Below, piece after piece: positions 17,310-25,739 of a stretch of 64,000 nucleotides of DNA (position 1 is its first letter; every line of letters begins with the position of its first letter). The stretch is from Niastella sp966212235 (GTDB taxonomy: Bacteria; Bacteroidota; Bacteroidia; Chitinophagales; Chitinophagaceae). Location of the stretch: assembly GCA_966212235.1 (NCBI GenBank), contig CBIHPP010000014.1:124001-188000 (forward strand), read 5' to 3'. Below the pieces are notes generated by a model. That model saw nothing but the letters and a program-made list of their open reading frames with translations. It was not told the origin of the DNA and did not search any database. The position numbers were made by a program, and so were the translations under genes.

Positions 17310-18818
17310 ATGACTGGTATGCAACGAAAAGATTTTTACTTACTGGCTTTTCTATTTCTTATAGCGCTCCTGATATTTTATCCAGTTTCTTTTACAGATT
17401 ATATATATACCGACGAAGTTATTCAACTCTGGAACTACAGGCCCGGCAACGGATTTAATATGTATGGCATTCAGGGCCGATGGATACCTGAGCTCATACT
17501 ATCAAAGTTCTTTGCTGCCATACATACCGTGCATGAAATAACTTATATGCGGGTATTTGCCTTGCTCATATGGTTGATTTGTATACCGGTTTGGTATGTT
17601 ATTATCAAACGCATAATAGCCAAAGGGCCCGGTTATGAATACCTGCCTTTTTTTACCTGTCTGTATCTGGTTACCAGTTTGCCCTTTGCGGTAACGGTAC
17701 AATGGGCCACCTGTATGGAATTGTCGATCTCCAATACCGCAGGCTTATTATCCGGCGCCATCTGGTACCTGGCCATCAGAGATAAAGAAAAATTATGGGC
17801 GATACCTGTAATCGCAGCGTTGGGCGCAACCGCAGCAGGCTTACTATCGTTGTTCACTTACCAAAGCAGTTTTGGCTGTTTTTTAATTCCTTTTTTGTTT
17901 CATTATATCAGCGCCTATTCATTCCGTAAAGATCTGGTTCTAATAAAAGGACTGGGTTTGTATATTTTAATGTATGCCGTTTATTTTGTTTTGTTTAAAC
18001 TCATTCTTGTAATAGCCCATCTTGGCAGTGATGCCCGCACAGGTATACATATCGATCTGCCCGATAAATTGCAGTTCTTCTTTTCGCAGCCATTGAAGCG
18101 GGCATTCTGGTTCAATCTGTTGGTGAATGATGAAAACAAGTTGGCCCGTGCCATGTACAAGGTGCTGCTGGTAGGGTGGATGGTACTGGCATTTATCCGC
18201 TTTGGAAAAAAGAACTGGCTGTCGGCTGTAAAGTACATTGCGATCGTGCTGGTCGTGTTTATGATATCCTATTTACCTTCCCTGGTAGTAAAAGAAAATT
18301 ATTCCTCGAACCGAACACTTACAGCAATAAATATGTGTGTATGGATTGTTTGTACTGAAATGGTTTTGGTGATTGTAAAAAATATACAGCTGCGCAGAAT
18401 AATAGCATTCAGTCTGGCCGCCGTATTGATGATCTCGGGCTGGTATAATTTCAACAAACAATTTCTACAGCCTGTACATGAAGAATACGTAGCCGTAAAA
18501 GACTACATACAGCAACATTATAATGAAAAAATAACGACCGTTTACTTTATAAAGGCGCCTGAAGATGCATTTCGGACAAAGTATCATATTCAATCCTCTA
18601 TGGATGAATTTGGCATGCCTTCAACGTTTGTAGATTGGATGCCTGATAATTTTACCCGGCAGATGGTATTTGAAAAAACAACCAACCGGAAAACAGCCGA
18701 TCAACTGACCGTAAAATATTGGGAAAATGCGGACAGTTTTTCAAAGTCGGGAGAACCGGTGAATGAAAACACCATGGTGGTGAATGTGCCTGAAATACTC
18801 AATTTGGTAAAGCCCTAA
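17310..18818 (+). CDS. Polytopic membrane protein, GT-C-like, tandem paralog 1
   Basis: 502 residues with about ten predicted transmembrane helices and a C-terminal soluble tail. The first helix (residues 8-28) is followed by FTDYIYTDE, where D30 and D35-E36 stand at the start of the first outer loop. GRW with R57 follows. The acidic pair after TM1 plus Arg is how GT-C glycosyltransferases (GtrII-like, polyprenyl-phosphate-sugar donors) place their catalytic residues, so a lipid-linked sugar transferase is a reasonable inference. The tail has SMDEFGMPSTFVDWMP and SGEP, conserved in the two following genes. No polysaccharide genes are adjacent. The next paralog starts 25 bases downstream. Confidence 0.7.
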   Translation: MTGMQRKDFYLLAFLFLIALLIFYPVSFTDYIYTDEVIQLWNYRPGNGFNMYGIQGRWIPELILSKFFAAIHTVHEITYMRVFALLIWLICIPVWYVIIKRIIAKGPGYEYLPFFTCLYLVTSLPFAVTVQWATCMELSISNTAGLLSGAIWYLAIRDKEKLWAIPVIAALGATAAGLLSLFTYQSSFGCFLIPFLFHYISAYSFRKDLVLIKGLGLYILMYAVYFVLFKLILVIAHLGSDARTGIHIDLPDKLQFFFSQPLKRAFWFNLLVNDENKLARAMYKVLLVGWMVLAFIRFGKKNWLSAVKYIAIVLVVFMISYLPSLVVKENYSSNRTLTAINMCVWIVCTEMVLVIVKNIQLRRIIAFSLAAVLMISGWYNFNKQFLQPVHEEYVAVKDYIQQHYNEKITTVYFIKAPEDAFRTKYHIQSSMDEFGMPSTFVDWMPDNFTRQMVFEKTTNRKTADQLTVKYWENADSFSKSGEPVNENTMVVNVPEILNLVKP

Positions 18819-18843
18819 ATACTAACTGGTATAAACCTTATTA

Positions 18844-20382
18844 ATGACACCCATTCTTTACAGGAACGCGCTTCAACGGAAAGACCTTTATTTGCTTGGT
18901 ATTTTATGGGCGGTGGCAATAGCTATATTTTATCCGGTTTCATATGCTGATTACCTGTTTGCCGATGAAGCCATTCAATTGTGGCAATATAAACCTACCG
19001 GCCCAACGGATTTTACAATAGCTATCAGGCAGGGCCGATGGATTACAGAATGTATTTATAAATGGGCATTTGGAGCCGCAGATACCGTTCATCAGTTAAC
19101 ATATCTTCGATTGTTTGCTTTGCTGGGCTGGATGGTTTGTTTGCCTGTATGGTATATTATTTTAAAACGGCTGGTTAAAGAAAGACCGGCTTATGATTAC
19201 CTGCCTTTTTTTACGGGCTTATACCTGGTAACCAGTTTGCCATTTAGTGTTTCAATACATTGGTCAGTTTGTCTGGAGTTGTTCTTTGCCAATACCATGG
19301 GGTTGGTATCGGGTTTTCTGGCTTACCAGTGCGTGTCGTTTACAGATAAAAGAATAAAAATAAAACCAGTAGCTGCCTGCATGGCGGTAATCACAGGCGT
19401 ATTATCCTTATTTACTTATCAAAGCGGGTTTTGTTGTTTTGTAATTCCATTTCTAATACATCTGCTGATAACGCAATTCAATAAAAAGGACCAGGTATTT
19501 TTTGCTGGTATTCTTTTATTTCCGCTGATCTGTGTTGTGTATTATCCACTGTTCAAGCTCAGCATGGAGCTTACCCACACAACCAATTTTGACCGCACCA
19601 ACATACATTTTGACCCCTTACATAAGCTGGAGTACTTTTTTTCACATTCTTTCGAAAGAAGTTTCTGGTTTAATATCCTGGTCGATGAAGATAATAAGCT
19701 GGCCAAAGCTATCTACAAAATAATTTTCGTGGGTTGGATGGTATTGTCTTTTGTCAGGTTTGGGAAAAGCAATTACTTCAAAGCCATAAAGTACATTGTT
19801 GCCGTGATGTTGCTGTTCCTGCTTTCTTATTTTCCATCGCTCATCATAGAAGAGAACTTCGCTTCAAACCGGAGCCAGCTGGCGTTGAATATTTGTGTGT
19901 GGTTGGTGTGCCTTGAAACAGCGTTATACTTTATACGGAATGCTCAGGTGCGAAAAATAACCGGTGTTACCGTTGCCTGCGTCTTAATAATCAGCGGCTG
20001 GTATAATTTCAGGCATCATTTCTTAAAACCAATGAGCGCGGAATACGCAACGGTAAAGCAGTACATGCAAAGCCATTATCATGCAGGAATAAAGACGGTA
20101 TATTTTATAATGCTTCCAGTGGATGGATTTAAGAAACCGTTTCATGTAAACACAAGCATGGATGAGTTTGGTGTGCCGGCTACTGTTTTTGACTGGACAG
20201 TAGATTACCTACCCAGGCAATTGGTTTATGAAATAACCGGAGATCGCCAAACCGGTGAGCGGCTTATCATAAAACACTGGCCCGATAAAGAAAGCTTTTC
20301 CCGTTCCGGTGAATCCATCACAGATAGTGTTTTACTGATTGATCTTCCAGCCATTATCAATCCACAACATGTCCCACATTAG
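18844..20382 (+). CDS. Polytopic membrane protein, GT-C-like, tandem paralog 2
   Basis: 512 residues, colinear with the gene before it. It shares RKDLYLLGILW at the N terminus, YADYLFADEAIQLW (D36, D41, E42), QGRW (R65), YLPFFTGLYLVTSLPF, LSLFTYQSGFCCFVIPFLIH, SLIIEENFASNRS, SGWYNF, and the tail motif SMDEFGVPATVFDW. The shared motifs run from end to end, so this is full-length gene duplication, not a domain repeat. It differs by a few-residue longer N terminus and a longer first loop. Probably co-transcribed with paralog 1. Function as inferred there. Confidence 0.7.
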   Translation: MTPILYRNALQRKDLYLLGILWAVAIAIFYPVSYADYLFADEAIQLWQYKPTGPTDFTIAIRQGRWITECIYKWAFGAADTVHQLTYLRLFALLGWMVCLPVWYIILKRLVKERPAYDYLPFFTGLYLVTSLPFSVSIHWSVCLELFFANTMGLVSGFLAYQCVSFTDKRIKIKPVAACMAVITGVLSLFTYQSGFCCFVIPFLIHLLITQFNKKDQVFFAGILLFPLICVVYYPLFKLSMELTHTTNFDRTNIHFDPLHKLEYFFSHSFERSFWFNILVDEDNKLAKAIYKIIFVGWMVLSFVRFGKSNYFKAIKYIVAVMLLFLLSYFPSLIIEENFASNRSQLALNICVWLVCLETALYFIRNAQVRKITGVTVACVLIISGWYNFRHHFLKPMSAEYATVKQYMQSHYHAGIKTVYFIMLPVDGFKKPFHVNTSMDEFGVPATVFDWTVDYLPRQLVYEITGDRQTGERLIIKHWPDKESFSRSGESITDSVLLIDLPAIINPQHVPH

Positions 20383-20568
20383 AAACAAATTAGAGTCCCT
20401 TTAAAGCAACATTAGATTCTTCTACTAATTAAAAGAAATTCTTATCCTGAATAGGGGTTACAGTCCTTTACTGGTTTTATATATGCAACTAATTTTCTAA
20501 CCAGAAAGGCGTCGGTTAATTTATTTATTAACCAACAGCAGCGTGTATTGTCATAAGGCTTGCTATAT

Positions 20569-22071
20569 ATGCTACGTAAAGACTTCTACTTATTAGGGAT
20601 TCTATGGCTGTGCGTGCTATTTATTTTCCTACCTCTATTTTACAGCGATTACATCTTCATGGATGAAGCATTACAGATCTGGGGATACAATTCAATTCCA
20701 GGTTTACATATGTTTATCGATGATGGCCGTTGGTTAACGGAAATACTGCAGAGCTGGTTGTTTAAGCTGGGTGATACCATCCATGATGTTACATATGTGC
20801 GGTTGATCTCCCTGTTTGGCTGGCTCCTGTGTTTGCCGATATGGTATGTTGTTATTAAAAAAATAGTTGCTCAAGTCCCGGCTTACGAATATCTGCCCTT
20901 TTTTATCTGCCTGTACCTCGTTACCAGTCTGCCCTTTATTGTATCGGTGCAATGGGCCACCTGTATGCAGTTTTTTATCGCTGATACCGCAGCCTTGTTA
21001 TCAGGTGCTGTTATTTTACATGGCATTCGTTTCAATGAAAATAAGATACGCATCCCGGCCATGGTTATAATCCCGGCTTTATTATTAGGCGTGGCATCTC
21101 TCTTTTTGTACCAGGGTGCTTATGCCTGTTTTCTGATCCCATTTCTAATCAATTTTATTAACCCGTTTAAGTATAAGCACGATAAGGTATTGATCGCGGG
21201 ACTGGCTGTTTATTTCTTCACTTACTTTTTTTACTTCATACTATATAAATTAAGTTTCAGTCTTTTCAATGATATATCGCCCGCTTCCCGCAACGCATTA
21301 TATATTCATCCCTGGGAAAAAATAAAGTTCTTCCTGGCGCGTCCATTGGAAAGAAGCTTCCGGTTTACTTTGTTAACCAATGAGGACAGTATTATTTCAA
21401 AGGTGTATTACACGCTGATGCTGGTGAGTCTGGCTGTATTGGCCTTTAAACGATTTGGTATCGTGAAGTGGCGGAATGCCGTGAAATACCTGGCCGGTAT
21501 TGGGTGTATTTGGCTGGTTTCTTATATACCGCCTTTGTTGATTCAGGAAAGTTTTGCCTCAAACAGAACGCTCATGGCCCTGAACATGTGTGTGTTCATC
21601 GTTTGCCTGGAAATGGCCATTTATTTTATTAAAAGTAAGCGGTTCCTTCAAATAGCAGGCGTTGGCGTTTTGTTGTTTTTCGTTTTCTGCGCCCGGTATA
21701 ATTTTCAGCAGGTATTTCTGCACCCGGTACAACAGGAAACAGCTGCCCTTAAAAATTATATGAAGCAACATTACCACAACGGCATTACTACCATCCATTT
21801 CATTCGTCCGTCGGAAGATTTCATGGCTGAAAAGTACCAGGTAAACCGGTCAATGGATGAATTAGGGGTGGGCTCCAGTTGCTGGGAATGGGTACCTGTA
21901 TCGCTGACCAAACAACTGGTTTATGAAGTTACAGGCGACAGAAAGCAGGCCGCACAGCTGGTGGTAAAGCACTGGGCCGGCAAAGATGCGTATCTCCGCT
22001 CCGGAGAAGTAATAACCAATTCAACCTTACTCGTTGACGTTCCGGCAATTATGAATTCCGTAAAACCGTAA
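20569..22071 (+). CDS. Polytopic membrane protein, GT-C-like, tandem paralog 3
   Basis: 500 residues from the ATG at 20569. A TTG three codons earlier is possible but less likely, because MLRKDFYLLG aligns with the other two copies. It keeps YSDYIFMDEALQIW (D27, D32, E33), DGRW (R54), YLPFFICLYLVTSLPF, a tail SMDELGVGSSCWEWVP, and SGEV. The 186-base gap before it is larger than between copies 1 and 2, so it may have its own promoter. The retained acidic residues and Arg in all three copies suggest all are active, perhaps on different acceptors or sugars (inference). Confidence 0.7.
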   Translation: MLRKDFYLLGILWLCVLFIFLPLFYSDYIFMDEALQIWGYNSIPGLHMFIDDGRWLTEILQSWLFKLGDTIHDVTYVRLISLFGWLLCLPIWYVVIKKIVAQVPAYEYLPFFICLYLVTSLPFIVSVQWATCMQFFIADTAALLSGAVILHGIRFNENKIRIPAMVIIPALLLGVASLFLYQGAYACFLIPFLINFINPFKYKHDKVLIAGLAVYFFTYFFYFILYKLSFSLFNDISPASRNALYIHPWEKIKFFLARPLERSFRFTLLTNEDSIISKVYYTLMLVSLAVLAFKRFGIVKWRNAVKYLAGIGCIWLVSYIPPLLIQESFASNRTLMALNMCVFIVCLEMAIYFIKSKRFLQIAGVGVLLFFVFCARYNFQQVFLHPVQQETAALKNYMKQHYHNGITTIHFIRPSEDFMAEKYQVNRSMDELGVGSSCWEWVPVSLTKQLVYEVTGDRKQAAQLVVKHWAGKDAYLRSGEVITNSTLLVDVPAIMNSVKP

Positions 22072-22124
22072 TTTTTTAAAGGAACATTGCAAATTCATAA
22101 TTACTTATTCAGCTTTGTTTATCG

Positions 22125-22132
22125 TACCTTTG
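22125..22132 (+). promoter_or_regulatory. -7 promoter element of the ABC-F gene
   Basis: TACCTTTG, identical to the element before purM and the Smr gene, 24 bases before the chosen ATG. It is followed by GCCGCTTCAAA, as at purM. No good TTTG is placed for the -33 box. Confidence 0.5.
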
Positions 22133-22156
22133 CCGCTTCAAAATTTTTGCGCAAGT

Positions 22157-23773
22157 ATGATAACAGTGAATAATGTGACCCTATCGTTCGGAAAACGGGT
22201 ATTATTCGATGAGGTAAACCTTTCCTTCAGCAAGGGCAATTGCTACGGTGTAATTGGCGCCAATGGTGCCGGAAAGTCTACTTTTCTGAAAATTTTATCG
22301 GGTGAAATTGAGCCTAACAAGGGGACCGTTGATATTACCCCGGGCGAACGTATGGCTGTGTTAAGCCAGAACCATTTTGAATTTGACGAATGCACGGTTT
22401 TGAACACCGTGTTGATGGGGCATAAAAAGTTGTGGAAGGTAATGCATGAGCGGGATGCCATTTATGCCAAAGCCGACTTTACCGAAGAAGACGGTATTAG
22501 AGCCGGTGAGCTGGAAGGGGAGTTTGGCGAAATGGGTGGCTATACCTGCGAAAGCGATGCCGCCAGTATGCTCAGCGAACTGGGTGTTAAAGATGAAATG
22601 CACTCCTTGTTGATGAAAGATATCAGCGGCGCCATGAAAGTGCGCGTGTTGCTGGTTCAGGCCTTATTTGGTAATCCCGATGTGCTGATCCTCGATGAGC
22701 CTACCAACAACCTCGATGTGGTAACCATCTCCTGGTTAGAGAATTTCCTGGCCGAATATGAGAACATCGTTATTGTCGTATCGCACGATCGTCACTTCCT
22801 CGACGCTGTGTGTACGCACGTGGCCGATGTTGACCGTCAGAAGATCAAGATCTACACCGGTAACTATACCTTCTGGTACGAAAGTAGCCAGCTGGCTGCT
22901 CGTCAGGCGGGCGATAAGAATAAAAAGACGGAAGAGAAACGCAAAGACCTGATGGAATTCATTGCCCGCTTCAGCGCCAATGCCTCCAAATCAAAGCAGG
23001 CCACCTCCCGTAAAAAAGCGCTGGAAAAACTGGTTATCGAAGACATTACGGCTTCAAACCGGAAATATCCAGGTATCATATTTAAACAGCAACGTGAAGT
23101 AGGTAACCAGATCCTGAACATTGAAAAATTATCGAAATCGGTAGAAGGCAAACCGCTGTTTTCCAACATCAGCTTTACGGTAAACAAAGGCGATAAAATT
23201 GCCGTAGTAGCCGATGATCAAATGGCCATTACCGCCTTTTATGAAATTATCAATGGCGAAGCGCCCGCCGATAGCGGTAAATACGAATGGGGCGGAACCG
23301 TAACAAAAGCCTATTTGCCCAACGATAATTCAAAATATTTCACCACCTCTTATAACCTGATGGATTGGTTGCGTCAATATGTACCGCCACACGTTACAGA
23401 TGTTGATGAGCCTTTCCTGCGTGGCTTTTTAGGAAAAATGTTATTCAGCGGCGATGAGATCCTGAAAAAAACATCGGTGTTGAGCGGAGGAGAGAAAGTA
23501 CGTTGCATGGTCAGCCGTATGATGTTGCAGGACCCCAATGTGGTTATCCTCGACGAGCCTACCAATCACCTTGACCTGGAATCAATTCAGTCATTCAACG
23601 AAAGCATGACCAACTTTACTGGTATTGTTCTACTTTCATCGCATGACCATACATTTATGCAAACCGTTGCCAACCGTATTATTGAGCTTACGCCTACTGG
23701 CGCTATCGACAAACTGATGAGCTTCGATGAATATATCGAAAGAAAGCAGGCTAATAAATTACAAATGGCATAA
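22157..23773 (+). CDS. ABC-F family ATPase (ribosome-associated, YbiT-like)
   Basis: 538 residues from the ATG at 22157; an upstream in-frame ATG at 22115 precedes the promoter-like element and is unlikely. Two ABC domains: Walker A GANGAGKST near residue 35, signature SGAMK (in place of LSGGQ) and LILDEPTNNLD in the first. The second has a degenerate Walker A (VVADDQMAIT near 365), then LSGGEKVR and VILDEPTNHLD. A charged linker (RQAGDKNKKTEEKRK to ASKSKQATSRKKALEK, about 250-300) is the ABC-F P-site tRNA interaction motif region. ABC-F proteins act on the ribosomal E site. The degenerate second Walker A fits the YbiT branch. Confidence 0.9.
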   Translation: MITVNNVTLSFGKRVLFDEVNLSFSKGNCYGVIGANGAGKSTFLKILSGEIEPNKGTVDITPGERMAVLSQNHFEFDECTVLNTVLMGHKKLWKVMHERDAIYAKADFTEEDGIRAGELEGEFGEMGGYTCESDAASMLSELGVKDEMHSLLMKDISGAMKVRVLLVQALFGNPDVLILDEPTNNLDVVTISWLENFLAEYENIVIVVSHDRHFLDAVCTHVADVDRQKIKIYTGNYTFWYESSQLAARQAGDKNKKTEEKRKDLMEFIARFSANASKSKQATSRKKALEKLVIEDITASNRKYPGIIFKQQREVGNQILNIEKLSKSVEGKPLFSNISFTVNKGDKIAVVADDQMAITAFYEIINGEAPADSGKYEWGGTVTKAYLPNDNSKYFTTSYNLMDWLRQYVPPHVTDVDEPFLRGFLGKMLFSGDEILKKTSVLSGGEKVRCMVSRMMLQDPNVVILDEPTNHLDLESIQSFNESMTNFTGIVLLSSHDHTFMQTVANRIIELTPTGAIDKLMSFDEYIERKQANKLQMA

Positions 23774-23793
23774 CAAATAATGGTAATATTTTT

Positions 23794-23832
23794 AAACGTG
23801 GCTCCGGTTAAACCGGGGCCATGTTTGTTTTA
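23794..23832 (+). terminator. Terminator after the ABC-F gene
   Basis: AAACGTGGCTCCGGTT pairs with AACCGGGGCCATGTTT across a two-base loop region (realistically four), with one mismatch pair, followed by a T-rich stretch. Confidence 0.75.
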
Positions 23833-23961
23833 AGTCCTGAACGGGCTTGCACTGGGTCCCGCTTGTGCGGTAAAGTGTCGAAGGATTTTGATACCAGCAA
23901 GTAATAAATATAATTATCTTGCCAGTGGATCAGACATCCTTTATTTTTTTAATACGCCATT

Positions 23962-24678
23962 ATGAGTTCAACCAGCTGGGATAACTTCTGGAAAGATCAA
24001 AGGCAGTCGTTTTATGCAGTCATGAAGATTGCCACCGGCTTTTTTGTATCGCAGATCGAGAAGGTGTATCATTTAAAACCAACCGACGATTTTTTCGATT
24101 ATGGGTGCGGACCAGGTTTTGTGGCCGATTCCCTGGCTGACAAAAACATCCGGATAACCGGTGCAGATATCAATGAGTTCTTTATAGAAGAGTGCCGGAA
24201 AAATCATCCCGCTTCTTTATTTATGCTGGTTACAACCGATATAGCTGCCAATAAAAAGATACTGGACGAACAGTTGAAGGAAAGGAAGTTTGATTTTATT
24301 ATACTTTTAAGTGTAGCGCAGTACCTGAAAAATGCAAGCGAACTCGAAGCGCTGATCAGGCTGCTTCGCAGCTATATGAAAGAGAGCGGTAAATTGATCA
24401 TTGCCGACGTATTGGATGAAAATACCTCTTCCATGAAAGATGCCTTCGCGCTGTTTATCCATTGCATTAAAAAGGGTAGAATAGGCGCCTTCATTGGATT
24501 TATAGCTTACCTGGTATTCTCAGACTACCGCACCATTTCAAAACAAAATAAACTGCTCCAGGTGCCGGAGCAGGCGATCCGCGACATGGCCAAACGGAAC
24601 GAACTGCAATGCGAAATGGTAAAAGGGCTCACCCTTCAGGTCTCCCGCTCAAATTATATTTTGAGTCCAAAACAGTAA
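23962..24678 (+). CDS. SAM-dependent methyltransferase, class I
   Basis: 238 residues with the Rossmann methyltransferase core. Motif I is FFDYGCGPGFVADSL (about 43-57), the acidic residue of motif II is in ITGADINEFF (about 66-75), and motif IV is FDFIILLSVAQYL. The late helix ASELEALIRLLRSYMKESGKLIIAD is typical of the methyltransferase 11/25 families. The substrate cannot be told. The insertion around CIKKGRIGAFIGFIAYLVFSDY is hydrophobic and could touch a membrane, hinting at a lipid-like substrate (inference). The next gene is convergent, five bases from its stop. Confidence 0.85.
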   Translation: MSSTSWDNFWKDQRQSFYAVMKIATGFFVSQIEKVYHLKPTDDFFDYGCGPGFVADSLADKNIRITGADINEFFIEECRKNHPASLFMLVTTDIAANKKILDEQLKERKFDFIILLSVAQYLKNASELEALIRLLRSYMKESGKLIIADVLDENTSSMKDAFALFIHCIKKGRIGAFIGFIAYLVFSDYRTISKQNKLLQVPEQAIRDMAKRNELQCEMVKGLTLQVSRSNYILSPKQ

Positions 24679-24683
24679 CCAGG

Positions 24684-25490
24684 CTATCGTTTATGTAACC
24701 TGTAGTTGATACCCAATTGAATGCTCATTGAGTAGGTGCCGAAGTTGAACTGCGAAAAGCCGGTTAACTGGTTAACGGTAACATGAAAGGTGTTGGAAAC
24801 ATAGGCCGGTGACAAGGAATACGGCTTCTGTTCTCTGTCGAATCCATGCAATCGGCTTAATGATTTTACCACTGCTATTTTATAGCCAGCCGCTCCTCTC
24901 GGCAAATGAAATACCAGGTCGCTCGTTAACGCAGCGGTCATATAATTTTTTGAGGTGCCAATAAGGTTGGCGGCCGTCCCGGGTAACTGACGGCGAAAGT
25001 CGAGCAGCTTACCAAATTCCTGCTCCCATGACAATTCTGTGCCGATCCGCCATTCATGTTTTTTGAAGGGAATATTCAAATTAAATCCTCCGGTAGCGCC
25101 CCATCCGCCAAAGAATTTACTGCCTGCATTGTTATTGATAGATGTTGTGTCGAGATTTTTATTGTGTGCGTCTCCAACATAAGGCTTCACGTGGTAATTC
25201 CCCAAAGTACCGGTAAGTCCATAGAACGCCTGTATGTTCCGGGAGGTATGAGTGCGGTATATACTTGCAATACCACCGTTTATTCCATCGCGATAATTGT
25301 AATTGGCCCCGCCTGTGGTAAAGGTGGCGTTGGCATAAACGGCGCTGCGAATACTGTCGCTGTACAACGGCATTGTTTTGTAACTGGCTGTATTGCTTTG
25401 AAAGGGACTTTGATAATAAGCATATTGAGTGCAGCTGCTTAACAATAACATAAAAATGGACAGCCACCAGGAACAGGTAAATTTTTTCAT
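24684..25490 (-). CDS. Outer-membrane lipoprotein of unknown function
   Basis: 268 residues. A lipoprotein signal peptide with lipobox LSSC puts the lipidated Cys at residue 20. The body is rich in alternating beta strands with aromatics (QAFYGLTGTLGNYHVKPY, then FFGGWGATGGFNLNIPF), and the last strand, YSMSIQLGINYRLHKR, looks like the closing strand of a beta-barrel. It is probably a lipidated outer-membrane barrel or barrel-like protein. No family recognised. Divergent from the 1169-residue membrane protein. Confidence 0.65.
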   Translation of the reverse strand: MKKFTCSWWLSIFMLLLSSCTQYAYYQSPFQSNTASYKTMPLYSDSIRSAVYANATFTTGGANYNYRDGINGGIASIYRTHTSRNIQAFYGLTGTLGNYHVKPYVGDAHNKNLDTTSINNNAGSKFFGGWGATGGFNLNIPFKKHEWRIGTELSWEQEFGKLLDFRRQLPGTAANLIGTSKNYMTAALTSDLVFHLPRGAAGYKIAVVKSLSRLHGFDREQKPYSLSPAYVSNTFHVTVNQLTGFSQFNFGTYSMSIQLGINYRLHKR

Positions 25491-25739
25491 TGGTTGTTGT
25501 GATTGATAGGGCTACCGGCTACGGTTATGAGCCAATTAACGATGTTATATTGACAGATATTGCAATAAACCCGTTGCAACCGCCGGAATAAAACAGGTGC
25601 CTGTCGATAAAATATCATTTCATGCAATAAATACTAACTTTAAGCGCTATTAAACCGGTGGGCTGATGGCTGCTTAACAAAGTGAGAATCAGTGGAGTGC
25701 CAAAACCAACGTCTTTTCAACAGATAATCAAATTAAAGG

